Source of the DNA: Lepiota brunneoincarnata
Taxonomy: Eukaryota > Basidiomycota > Agaricomycetes > Agaricales > Agaricaceae
DNA length: 64,000 nt
Direction: 5' to 3'
Assembly (NCBI GenBank): GCA_023014365.1
Contig: JAEBUN010000062.1
Coordinates: 79,979 to 143,978, forward strand
The translations under genes and the position numbers were made by a program. Below, piece after piece: positions 32,655 to 43,459 of this stretch (the stretch's first letter is position 1; the number at the start of each line of letters is the position of its first letter). The notes under the pieces are model-generated. The model saw nothing but the letters and a program-made list of their open reading frames with translations, searched no databases and was not told where the DNA came from.

Positions 32655-33352
32655 TGTTATGATCCGTGCTCCTTCTGTATCCGAGGATAACTGGAGACGG
32701 CCTTCAATCACTCTACAAGGTGTCCGAGACGGTTGGCCTTATAGAGCTTAGTGGATCGCGCTCAATGAGATAACGAGGGAAGACGCCAAGTTAAGGCAGA
32801 GAGGTAAACGACCGCTGTTAACAAGATTAAAGCTTGAGGCTTTAATCTCTACTTGTACAGGCCTTATATACCTATGAGGTGCTATATACTCGTTATAGGT
32901 TACTTGGCTGTTCTACTGGTCGTGCGCAGTCCTGACCATGATGCACATCCTGGCTGATGGCATCCCAGTGTTATTTATATTACAATGAGTCAGTACTCTC
33001 GCTACTGCTGTGCGATGTTCCATCGCTTTCTTCTGACTCATAATCTTCTTCTCCCGATTGTATCTCCATGGAGTCCTCTCCGTTCTCGCTCTCCATTCTC
33101 TCAGTGCTTCCATCCGTATCGGAGGTTGGGTCGGTTGATCCATGGTTATCTTCTTCGTCCTCGGGGTATTCCAATATATCCTCCAAGGTTATCTCCATTC
33201 CTGCTTCTCTCGCCAGGTCCTGCATGGCGGTGTAATATTCCCCTTCCTCGTCTTCGTATTCTTGCGCCCGTAATTGGTCTGTAGTCTCCTGTACCCATCT
33301 TGTAAAGTCGAACAATAGTTCTTGTTCCTCCCGGTCTGGACTGTTCATAACA
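32655..33352 (-). repeat. Solo LTR (copy C, 698 bp) with GTTTG duplication
   Basis: Ends TGTTATGA...TCATAACA, flanked by GTTTG (32,650-32,654 and 33,353-33,357). It is the best preserved of the three LTR copies. A minus-strand TATATAAG lies at 32,863-32,870, so the sequence from 33,352 to about 32,870 is U3. Confidence 0.93.
32980..33348 (-). CDS. Acidic 122-residue protein encoded within LTR U3
   Basis: The ATG (33,348) lies four bases inside the LTR edge and the ORF ends at 32,980, upstream of the LTR TATA box. The protein starts MNSPDREEQELLFDFTRW, has a helical middle (MQDLAREAGMEITLEDILEYPEDEED) and a Ser/Glu/Asp-rich tail. The same frame is decayed in copies A and B. In a full element it is the C-terminal end of the internal ORF. 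No domain is recognised, and expression from a solo LTR would need an outside promoter. Confidence 0.5.
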   Translation of the reverse strand: MNSPDREEQELLFDFTRWVQETTDQLRAQEYEDEEGEYYTAMQDLAREAGMEITLEDILEYPEDEEDNHGSTDPTSDTDGSTERMESENGEDSMEIQSGEEDYESEESDGTSHSSSESTDSL

Positions 33353-34588
33353 GTTTGGCCTATACATTGGGAATGATAGCACCAATTAACTAGCGGTTTT
33401 CACCATTCGATAGCCATTGTCAATGGCTCTTGAACACACCACTTTGCATTTCAATTGACCCACTCCTTCTCTCATCATCACCATCAACATCCCCCACCTT
33501 CCATCCTCATTTGGCAACCTCACACCATGCTGTTGGTTGCATTGTTACCACCATTCCATGCAGAGTTCCAAGTGGTTCCTATGCCCTATAGCAAAGCTTG
33601 AACAATGCACTCTTTGTGGAGAAAAATGCATTTTGGTGTACATCACCACTTCTATATAGATGTCTCTATTCTGGGGCCATTTCCCAACACCTTGGGATAT
33701 GCCAGCCCACATCTGGAAGGGCTCTACCACATCGTTCCAATGAGCTCACTCATGTCTGGCTGTGCTTGGCAGTTGCCTTGCAATTTAAGGATCTTTGTCA
33801 CTCCCATCACCTCTTCTCCCTTGCTGGTCCTTATTTACCTAGATACCCTATTTACTCTTTGGCTGTCACATATATCACAGTAGTTCTTTTGCATTGTACA
33901 GTCCATTTGCTGTTCAGATGATTCTGACTGATGTAAATTAACTCACCCTGTAGCCACCCAAATACACATTGGCACTGCAGTGGCAGTGCTACTTGATTAT
34001 GTGCTGCTTGATTATCCAACATTGACCCTGGTGGGCCATTGTTGATTTTCATTCTATTCTCACTTTTTTCCTCTCATGATATGTTCCAAGAGTCAGATGT
34101 GTATTTAAGTGCTGATATTGAACCAGTTGAAGATGTTATAGTACAGTGAGCAAGTAAGTTCTTTTCATTGGAGAGCCTCATTATTTTACTGATTATCATT
34201 TAGCTCAGCCATGTCAGGTTTCCAGCTCTTGGGTGTATGGCAAGAGACTATTTGGCAGGATCCTCAGTAGCCTCTAAGAGAGTATACTTACTTGCAACTT
34301 TCTCAGAGCTAATATCTTTACAGCTTTACAAATTGCAAAAGATGGATATAGGACTGGAATTCTAGGTGATGGAGTGGAATTAAAGAATGGGAACCTAAAG
34401 ACTAGATCTTTGAATAGTTTAATTATAAAATAAACTTTGATTTGGCCATTTTTTTAAAAAAGTTGAGGGTTTGAACTGGTTTGAACCCTGAACTGAACTT
34501 GCTGAACCAGGTTCATGGGGTCCAGTTCAGGTTCAGGTTCAGACCAAAGGGGTACTGAACCAAACTGAACTGAACTTTGGCACCCCTA

Positions 34589-35312
34589 TTGAATTGCAAT
34601 TCTTGCACCATCTATTTGGCACTTGTTTGTTCACTGTTAGTTAGTATACTTATGATACTAAGTAGAGTCCACTCTCCTCAGTACTCAAACATACATTAAG
34701 TGACTGAGGTGAGCCTTTACATCATTTATGCCTTACTGCCCATGCTCATCACATGTAGATACTGTTGGAATTGAGGATTCCTGGCAAACTGACGGAATGC
34801 CGATGTGCAGGTCACCTGATCGCCTTGTGACAGCCACATTGTAGAAAGGATATACACACATAGCGTACTAGTAGGTAACTTGTCCGTTTACTCCTCACCC
34901 CATCATTGTCTCTCTCTTGTGAATACACTTCGTTGTCATATACCACTCTCTTGAGAAGATTTCAACAGATACATATTCTGACAACCTGCTGCTTGGGTAA
35001 TGTATCCATCCACTCACTTATGCCTTCATTGTTGGATACTACTAATCATTCATTTATTATGCTTCTTTGCTCACCATCTGTTTCATATTTCAGCTGACTT
35101 CAATGACCCCTACCAATATGCCTTGCCAAATGGAATGACACTGACCAAACCCCACCATCCCCACTGTCCAGGTCAATGTCAGAGTGTGGCCTAGTGGTGC
35201 ATGTGGTGATTAGGGAAATTGAGCACTGGAAACTCATAATCACACACCACACCTACGGATTGTCGAGACCCTCAGTTGTGCAACTGATTTAAAGTGGTGC
35301 GTCCAGGAGCAC
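34589..35312. other. Non-coding stretch after the TIR element
   Basis: No gene or repeat is recognised. Base composition returns toward that of the gene-bearing half. Confidence 0.45.
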
Positions 35313-35519
35313 TCAAATCCAAAGCCCGATAATTTCTATGGGAGGAGACGCATCCGCAACGGGTTGAAGTATGATGTGAATAGTGGACCAAAGGTGAGCA
35401 TGCAATAGTACTATGGCTCTCCACTGGCGAGATACCTGACATAAAGTCGCGTTTGAACCCCAGTAGAAGAATTTTGCGAGGATCTGAGTGGGTAGTGAGT
35501 TGATGTGGATCGGTGGCAT
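35313..35519 (-). pseudogene. F-box protein N-terminal fragment
   Basis: It has the same start as the intact gene at 37,457 (MPP.HINSLPT.ILA), but an internal loss joins FFYW to the SNATLCQVSRQWRA part and the frame ends after about 68 codons. The sequence before the ATG also resembles that of the intact gene, so this is a duplicate that decayed. Confidence 0.8.
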
Positions 35520-36185
35520 GTTATAGAATGATCCCTCGAGCGACGCAATGAAAAATGCAAAGGACGGGCGTGGGCGCTACAATGTTTGAATGGAACTCCT
35601 TGTCAACTTCATGTTCAGCTGCATGCTGTGAGCCCTAAAGCAATTACCCACCGCCTCTCGAATAAATTTGCAGGTATATATGTTAGAATATCGAGCGCTC
35701 CGCTGGCTCGGATACTCAGTTATTATTCTATTTCATTCCTGTTTCCGATTACTTTTATTGTTTTACTTCATTTCTAGAGTCTTATTATTACCAGGTGTAT
35801 ATAATAGGTACAAACAGAGACGAACCCCCGCGCGTTTGCAACGGGTCCCTGCTTTTCTCGCTGGTTTCCTTAAATCCAACAATATAATGAGTACATATTA
35901 GCTATTCATCATCAATAAATTGGGCATGAATCCAACGGGACGCGGACCATGTATTGCCGACCACAACCTCACATAAGAATGAATACCCTACTTCAGTCCT
36001 ACATAGGCATCACGATAACCAGTTGACAATCATATCGGTCTAAGCAGTATTGTAGTGAGCGATGTGTCTATTAGTGCGAGATTCAAGTACGTATTTGTTT
36101 TCTTCTTAACGTTGCAATCCAGTCATTATCTCGTCTCGCCCCAGCCTGAATATCATTGCGCCAACCTCCGACAAGTCTAGTACGC
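35520..36185. other. Intergenic
   Basis: Nothing recognised beyond the 5' flank of the fragment and the 3' flank of the F-box gene. Confidence 0.4.
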
Positions 36186-37457
36186 CTAACGCAAAAACGC
36201 CTCTATGGTCCCATTACTTGAGGAATATTCCCTCAAAGATTCGTAGATTGCGCTATCGGTCCATCCCATAAACGCAAAGTTTATTGGCGCTTCAAGCCCT
36301 CGTTCAGACTTGAAGCCTGTTCGCCGTGTGTCTTGTGGGTGTGTTCCAACTACCTCATCCACCAACTTCTGAATATCGTCTGGTGGTTGCCGGGTCAACA
36401 CTCCCACTACAGGAATCTTTGCGACAATGGGATCCGATAGGAAAGTAGGGAGTTGTTTAGGTTGTAATGCGAAAGTGTCGACCATTAGGAATTGCAACGA
36501 GTGTCGTGTGTTCGAGAGGAAGTGGGATAGCGGTGTGGTCTCATACCTACTCGGAGGAGAATCGTAGGAGACTGATCGAACCTTGAGGAACAGAAGGTTG
36601 GGGAAGTCGAAGTAGCTGAATATATCATATCCATTTGTGTTAATTGAGAGGTGGAGGACGCGTAAAGCTGGGAGTGACACAACCGAGAAAAGGTCATGGG
36701 CGTCTTCGTCACCATTGTCGTAACGGCGGATGGAGATGGTCATCTCGGTTACAGATGTACACGACCCCATGATGCGAAGCATCTGGGTCAAGGTCATCGG
36801 GCAGTAGATATTGATCTGGGTGAGCCTCCCGAGTGGAAATACTCTCGACAGATGCTCGACTATATCGCAAGAATTTGCCCATATTTGGAACGAACGAAGT
36901 TGGGGTGCAGAGACAAGGGACGAGATCAAATGCTTGTTGACCTCACTGAAATCATCATACTCATCGTCGGATTCCGGATCCAAGCCATCTGCGACGTGAA
37001 TCGACACGGAGATCAACCGATGTGCCCTGCCAAATGGGATGATGTCGACCAGAGCTTCCATCTCGCTTTCCAAGTCAAAGCTAAAGCTTCGCCAGCGGTG
37101 GACATGGCGAATCAGGCAATTGAGCGCCCCAGCCCCATGGTCGAGCACCACCTGATACTCGTCGGGGTAGGTAACCACGCAACGGAGGTAGATTTCAAGT
37201 GGCGTGTTCTTGGAACGCTCGAGCCAAAGCTCGATGGTTTCTACGGGTGGGGCCGGACATTGGTCAAAGTCAACTTGGACCCAGATATCGGACCACAGGA
37301 GAGCATGCGATACTGCAACCGCTCTCCACCGCCTAGACACTTTACATAGAGTGGCATTTAACTCCCAGAGGTCGGCTGATTGGAGTACACGGGTATGTAT
37401 GTAGAAGATTTCTGCGAGGATTTCGGTGGGGAGTGAGTTGATGTGGGGGGGTGGCAT
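36186..37457 (-). CDS. F-box protein with LRR-like body, 423 residues
   Basis: Intronless ORF. Residues about 5-60 form an F-box (INSLPTEILAEIFYI ... LCKVSRRWRAVAVSHALLWSDIWV), the Skp1-binding module that recruits targets to SCF ubiquitin ligases. The rest repeats hydrophobic L-x-x-L patterns (LISVSIHVADG, LTQINIYC, LRVLHLSIN, LLFLKVRS) typical of basidiomycete F-box/LRR-like proteins. It acts in cytosol or nucleus; the target is unknown. Two decayed relatives flank it (35,313 and 37,725), so it belongs to a local cluster. It is near the usual length, and I see no break. Confidence 0.85.
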   Translation of the reverse strand: MPPPHINSLPTEILAEIFYIHTRVLQSADLWELNATLCKVSRRWRAVAVSHALLWSDIWVQVDFDQCPAPPVETIELWLERSKNTPLEIYLRCVVTYPDEYQVVLDHGAGALNCLIRHVHRWRSFSFDLESEMEALVDIIPFGRAHRLISVSIHVADGLDPESDDEYDDFSEVNKHLISSLVSAPQLRSFQIWANSCDIVEHLSRVFPLGRLTQINIYCPMTLTQMLRIMGSCTSVTEMTISIRRYDNGDEDAHDLFSVVSLPALRVLHLSINTNGYDIFSYFDFPNLLFLKVRSVSYDSPPSRYETTPLSHFLSNTRHSLQFLMVDTFALQPKQLPTFLSDPIVAKIPVVGVLTRQPPDDIQKLVDEVVGTHPQDTRRTGFKSERGLEAPINFAFMGWTDSAIYESLREYSSSNGTIEAFLR

Positions 37458-37724
37458 GGTATGGGATTCGTCCTTCGAGTGAACCAGTCAACCAAGATAT
37501 TTAATTGATGGCGAGAGTGGCTCAAGGTGATGCGTTAGAAATAGGCAGTCTCCTCGAGGTTCGCCCACGTTGATCTTATCCATCTTACAGCTGAATGATC
37601 CGAACGGGCAAGGTAGCAGTCAAGCATTGTCCAAGTACAAAGTAATAGTTATGTTTTCGCCTAGCATTACAACCCGCCCACCCAATTACTGCCTTGCCCT
37701 AACTTAAACGTTGTCCTTCTGATA

Positions 37725-38430
37725 TCAGAGTTCCGTTTCGATCGCATACCGCGTGGGGGTGGCACTATTGCCCCATCCCACCAAAGAAAGGTGTCTTGGC
37801 GTTTTAGTTTCTTTGGAACTCATCCTTTGTGTATCATGTGAGTGTGTTCCGACTACTTCATCCACCAACATTTGGATATTGTCTGGCAGTCGTTCGATCA
37901 ACACACGCACAGTACCAATCCTTGCGACAATGGGGTTTTACACGAAATCAGGGAGCTGCTCAGGTTGTAACGCGCAGTTAATGATAATGAGGGCTCGTAA
38001 CGAGGGTTGTGTGTTTGAGAGGAAGCGGGATAGAGAGGTGATATCATAACCATCTGAAGGAGACTTGTCGTAACACGCCTCGAGCCGGAGGCTCTGAAGG
38101 TCTGGGAGGTCGACGTGATTGAACATGTCATATCCGATTTGGTCTATGAAGAGGCAGAGAATACGTACATTCGGGAGTGACACAGCTGAGCGAGGCTGAA
38201 GGGTGCCTTTTGTTCCATATATTGCGCTGGGCAATCTGCGTTACCGATGTACAGGACTGCATAACCCGAAGCATCCTAGGTAAGTGGATCGGACAGCGGA
38301 TATCGAACTGGGTGAGCCTCTCGAGTGGGAACAATCTAGGCAGGTACCGGGCTATCTCGGGAGGTTTGCCTTCTACCCGGAGCGAACAAAGGTGTGGTGC
38401 AGAAGCTAGGGCTGATATGAATTGCTATCT
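37725..38430 (-). pseudogene. F-box family C-terminal relic
   Basis: This matches the second half of the intact neighbour (LTQFDIRCP...MLRVMQSCTSVT, LPDLQSLRLEA, SRFLSNTQPSLRAL, DNIQMLVDEVVGTHSHDTQR). It has a frame change at about 38,190, a TAA at about 37,936 and no N-terminal F-box; upstream homology ends at about 38,430. Confidence 0.85.
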
Positions 38431-39111
38431 AACACCACACTCAACACCATATAGGCGATTGCGCCGTAAAAAAAAAAGTACCTTGGCACAGAATCTATCT
38501 CTCATGATCCCGCCACACTCGTTGCTCCGTCGGGTTTCTGAGGGATCAAGTAACAAACGCCACTGATCCACAATAGTGCCCCCAGATTTCACCAACATCG
38601 ACCCCATCCGTCCACTTTGAGCGATCCTCGCAACAATTTGTCAGAGAAAGTAACGGTCAAGTTCTCTACGTTTGTTCAAAAGTACATCCATGTTGCTCGC
38701 AGATTGCCGAAGCGGAAAACCCTGACTATTGGTGCCATTTAAAATTAAATTTCCAAGTAGACGCTTTGGGAGGCATTTAGGGGCTTAGAAGCACGATAGT
38801 CAATTCGGGTCTTTCCAGTGTATCTCATGAAAATCCCACCCTCATCTCATCATCCCTCATCGGATTATCTCTGGGCACGAGAACGTCGTGGCAAATAGAG
38901 ATTAATCAGAACAAAGGAAAGAAAAGACTACACTACAAGGTATAGCTGTCACCCCAAAAGCCCGGTATAGATATTTATCGAAGTTTGCAAATAAATTGGG
39001 AATCAGTCATGTAACGGGTATATAGTGCTGGGCTCCAGGCTGACAGTTAAGATTCACAAGAGAAAGGGAGAGAGAAAGAGAAAAAAGTTTTAACAGATAC
39101 ATACCACCTCT
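38431..39111. other. Intergenic, downstream of the regulator gene
   Basis: No coding signal. It contains the 3' end of the Zn2Cys6 gene and a GAGA-rich stretch at about 39,060-39,085. Confidence 0.45.
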
Positions 39112-42100
39112 TCACGAATGGAATCCCAGTTGTTCAACAAGTTGGTGATAAGATGCATCCAATACCGGTACACTCGCACCGCTCATCCCAACACCAAAAT
39201 TAACGGCAGAGAAGGGGGACCTCGGTTGCGGCGGGTACTCGACTGGAAAGGAACTTTCGAGGAATTGGTAGAAACTGTAATCGTTTTCTTGCTGTTCGTG
39301 GCTATGCCCCTGTTGATACCGAGTCCCGTGACTGGGACCACCACCAGAACTAGAAGATCGGCGAGTCCCAACGTTCGCTCCCGACATCGAGATATCGTCT
39401 TCAGGAGGAAAGTCAAAGTAATGCACCGGGGATGAATTAGCAGGTGGACCACGCATCGTAAAGTCGCGTAGGTCTTGAAGGATTGTCGGATGTAGTGCGT
39501 GCATAGGTGCGGGGATAGCAGCCGGTGGTGGCGGTGGTGAAGTTTGAACTATATGTGACGATATTAAAGGTAGATGTTGGGGATGTGAGTGCGGAGTGTG
39601 GGTGTGTGCATGTGCATGTGCATGTGTATGTGTATGTGAGAGGTGATGTCGATGATGTTGGGATTGCAAGTGGGAATGGGGTAAATTATGAGAGATGGGA
39701 TGAGGGGGAGACATCGGAAGGGCTGAAGATGTATGCAGGGACGATGTCATAGGGAGGGGGGCCGCTAGTGCGAAAGGAGAGTTGGCAGGCATATCGGAGA
39801 GCGTCACTGAGGTGGAACGCGAAGGCGGAGGATCTTTCACCGATAGGCCGAGATGAGACGTGGGATGCTGTTCAGAGTGCTGTGAAGTGCCACTTGAACT
39901 TGAAGCGAAGGAGATAGACGTAGGTGATCCGGAACCAGAAAGGTCGAGAAGATGGGTCTTCCCGGCGAGTCTATCCAGATCTGAGGATTCAAGGGGATAG
40001 CCCTCATCTTTATAGGTGCGCCCTGCTGATGCACGGGCGAGCCGCCGTAGACTCTTCAGATCGCTCTGAGAACGGCTTTCGTTCAAAAATTGATCAGGTT
40101 AGGACGCCTCGAAGAAAACTCACTAGCAGATCATTCGCTGCCCGGCAGGTGGGAGCGGCTTCTTCAAAAAGCCCAATCACAAGATCAAGTTCAACCAAAG
40201 CAGGGTCGGTCAGGTGAGATCTCGGTGTCCTGACCGCGAACAAACACATCACAATCTAACAGATAAGGTAGATGAGGCATGGGAAAGGCGGAACAGTCTA
40301 CGTAGGGATAGTTGCTTACCGCGGCCGAAAAGGCTTGTGACCAGGCCATGGTGACCTTTGAGACCAATTTCGGAACAGCTGCCCATGTAAAGCGCAGCCC
40401 TCTTATCAATCGCAAAGCGGAGCGGTAGATAGCCAAAACAGACGGTATGAATTGATGTTTCGAGAGATCCTCCGGGCATTCCTCTAAAGCCTGAATAAAG
40501 TAATTGCGATGCAAGCTGAGGAGTGCTGGAAATGGGTCATTGGAGGTATAAATTAACCAGGAAGGAGGCACGAACTGCATTCCTTTGCAAACACGACCAG
40601 AAAGTGTATCATGGCAATATCGGGTGGGAGTGATGCCTCTTGGTCGCATACCGGCCGCCAATTAACCGGAACAGCAAAGTTGCGGACTTTAAGGTCAAGG
40701 TCGAGAACGGATTTATAGGAAGGTGGCTTTGGTCCAAATGCGATCGCCATGACACTGTGCAGTAGAATTGCATACTTGTAGGTCCACGTGTGAACTGTAG
40801 GATAGAACGTTAGGGGGAAAGGCGACAACTGGTGCGGGGAGAGACTCGCAGCCAGGTTTTGTGTTCCCGTCAGCTCCGATGCCCTCGTCATAATCCTTGG
40901 GGGTTGTCCGATCCATGAAGGCAAGCGACATAGTGGGCGGTCTGCCGGTATTAAAGCTCTGTTGGGCAGGCCATCTGAAGCCAGAATCTTCATCACTGGA
41001 AATTGACATACCGTCCATGTATCCAGAAGGAAGAGTTCACAAAATATGCGAGCTCTTCTCTGTGCCAGATCATCCGGCAAATTCCAGCGAATTCCATGAA
41101 GATCTGGGAGGGGTTGGATGCGCGATTAGGAGGTAAATCGACCAAGTACATACGGAGACCCATCTAGATCAGATGATGAGCCTCTTGCATGGGATATTTT
41201 ACAGGGGCCACTTACTTTATATCCGATCCGAATTGCCTGACCGATGAGTTCCATCTGAGTTTCTGGTGTGGATTCGGTACCGCAAAAATCAAGATACTGA
41301 ACCATGTGAATCTAGAACAATAATTAACGGAATGACCCTTCCTAGACTAAGACTTACTAGAGTTTGTAAATATGTTAAAGTATTTTCACGACGAGCAAAG
41401 AGCCGTAAACAGGCCCTGGCAAGATAGTAGTACTCGCTAGACTCATGCTTGGTCCCACGACTGCTGTGATCAAAATGAGTTGAGATGGCGAAAACTATGA
41501 ATAGCAGAGCGAGAGTTTCAGGTTGGCGTAGATCAGAACATGATCTATGCCATGATGTGTCAGTGCCGCAGCAAGTCGAATGCCCCAGATGGTACGTACT
41601 CTGCATGATAATAGACGGTCACCAGGATCTTGTCGATCAATTCGGGCCGGGGAACAGGGGAATACCTATCAGAGTTATTAGAAAGGTAATCTAATCAGTA
41701 AATGAAAAAAAGACTGCTGACATTACTTTTCCGTTTTCGAGATATAGCTCGCAGAGTCGGAAGGCTTCGTGGAATTGGGGCCGGAAACTGAAAATCTCAT
41801 TACCGAGCTTCCCTTCCGGCGCCCGGGGATCCGGACAAGCGAGAGCTATCAATTCGTTTGACAAGCGAGAAGGCCCCATCTCCAGCTTTGCGGGCTTCTG
41901 CGGGATCATTGTTAGATGGTGGATCCATTACAAATTTATTACACCATCTCACATAAGTGAGAAACTGTCATGTCGTAAATGGTCAGCCAAGCAAATAGCC
42001 ACCCACAAGAGAGGCTCCACACCTCTGAGCGAGCGGTTGACCCAAAGAAAGACGATTGACCGTTTGCATGGACGACCAACGTCCCTACATGCGTAGCAAT

Positions 42101-42837
42101 GTATTGTGAGCGACATAGATGTTGACCAAGGAGAGAATGGTACCAGAAGAATTGGCCATATTCGCGGGATCGGCGTCCATTGGGGGAGGGGCACAAGCGC
42201 TAGGGCTCCGCACTTTCGATGTTGCCCTCGGTGTTCGCGGTGGATCAGGTGAAGAAGTTGTGCTAGGCCGAGAAGATAGCGGGGATAAATGAAGATTTTG
42301 AAAAGTATCCTTCTGAAGTAATGGGTGTGGTTCACCCGAAACCTGACTGTGGCAGGTTTGAAGAGCGGTCTCAAGCTCGCGAACCCGAGAAGTAAGGTGG
42401 TCGATACGGTCGTGAAGCTCTTCCGTATTTGCCAGTATCATTCTATTGCCCTTTCCAGGTGTCAGCGCTCCTGTTGATTGTTGGCATTTATCAGGATATA
42501 TGGAACAATTATGGAACAGGCATTCCAACCATCAGGACATATCGAACCACAGCCTCGCGAGACACATTTCTCGCATGGAATCTGGTGGGGACAGCAACAG
42601 CACCTAGGTCAGACAGATATTCCCAGAAGGCCAAGGGTAACGCTCATGAAGCGCCAAAGAAAAACTCACATTACGATCGCATCGAAGTTTGAGCCTCCTA
42701 CATTCTGCACAGGATGTTGGACTATGGGCAGAGCAAGTAAGAGTTTGCACATATTAAACAAGCGCGACTACATACACTCTGCCCGGCTTTCGTCTCGGTT
42801 TCTGCTCCTTGTCTTTCCCTTTCCCTGCTGCGGGCAT
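39112..42837 (-). CDS. Zn(II)2Cys6 fungal-type transcription factor (multi-exon)
   Basis: ATG at 42,837 (MPAAGKGKDKEQ...RRKPGR). Splicing across about 42,796-42,728 and a second intron builds an N-terminal binuclear zinc cluster: PTSCAECRRLKLRCDRN, then IPCEKCVSRGCGSICPDG. It is followed by a coiled-coil dimer segment (ANTEELHDRIDHLTSRVRELETAL, about 42,440-42,360), a Ser/Pro linker, and the fungal-specific middle homology region spread over several exons (about 42,000-40,190). The last exon (about 40,090-39,112) is Ser/Pro-rich with a His-Thr/His-Ala repeat and ends DASYHQLVEQLGFHS. It is a nuclear DNA-binding regulator, target genes unknown. It is divergently placed to the DUF2235 gene with about 620 bp between starts. 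Exon borders in 40.1-42.1 kb were not all resolved. Confidence 0.88.
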
Positions 42838-43459
42838 GTGTGGGTAGAAGATTATACAAGTACGGTCGTCGGGCGGCAGCCAGCGTGTTTAAAGGTAAGA
42901 GAGTAAATATTCAAGAATCGTTGCTAGGCTTCATGGGGCATATGAATATCGAGGACGGTGTTGGAGGAGAACCGACAATTATCTGCAGCGCAACCACGGA
43001 CAATCGGCGTATGTCATGGTCCGCCTTCCACGAAATGATTGTAGGTCACGTGCCGATTAACCTATCACACAGCCACAGACATTTTACGTTTTCTGGCGGC
43101 GTTTTGCAGTGTTGCTGTCACCGCCCACCTCGAGCCCTGTTAGACGCTGACGGGTTTTAGAATAAAGCCAAAGGGACCAGCAAAACCGCTCTTTACCCTA
43201 TGATGCTTTGGCAGTTACCGGATCAACCATCGGTTTATCCATCAACGCTAAACTTTTCTGGGAGGAAGTCTCATTGACGCTCATCCATCACAGTCTAGCC
43301 AATACAGTCCAAGGCGGAAGGTGGTTTTTGAACGGGCGATTTACCTTTTTGGTTCATCCAATCCCATCAATTCATGGCAATGGTCTTGTTCGCTTCCCGT
43401 TACTCGTTTAAAGGCGCTAGCCCTGCCTCACAAAAACCTTGACGTCCCACTTCTACCCC
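42838..43459. promoter_or_regulatory. Divergent intergenic region between regulator and DUF2235 gene
   Basis: About 620 bp serve as the 5' region of both genes. No clear TATA box or binding site could be assigned by eye. Confidence 0.5.

Larger units (their letters stand above)
32428..34588. mobile_element. TIR-bounded DNA element hosting the copy C solo LTR
   Basis: The ends match as inverted repeats: TAGGG(C/G)TGCCAAAGTTCAG at 32,428 and its complement ending at 34,588. Both subterminal regions are packed with GTTCAG / CTGAAC motifs (32,440-32,600 and 34,465-34,575). The interior (33,353-34,460) has no transposase. Without the solo LTR the element is about 1.46 kb. It resembles hAT-like non-autonomous elements, but a target duplication (TTTGCAAT versus TTGAATTG) is not resolved. 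Confidence 0.55.

Noticed and set aside
33146..33385. 79-codon ORF overlapping the U3 ORF
   Set aside because: It is an out-of-frame shadow with no conservation in copies A and B.
36696..37349. 217-codon plus-strand ORF over the F-box gene
   Set aside because: It lies antisense within the intact F-box ORF, which has the recognised domain and a better start.
39525..39752. Plus-strand ORF with repeated Val-His/Val-Tyr
   Set aside because: It is the antisense shadow of the His-rich repeat in the transcription factor C-terminus.
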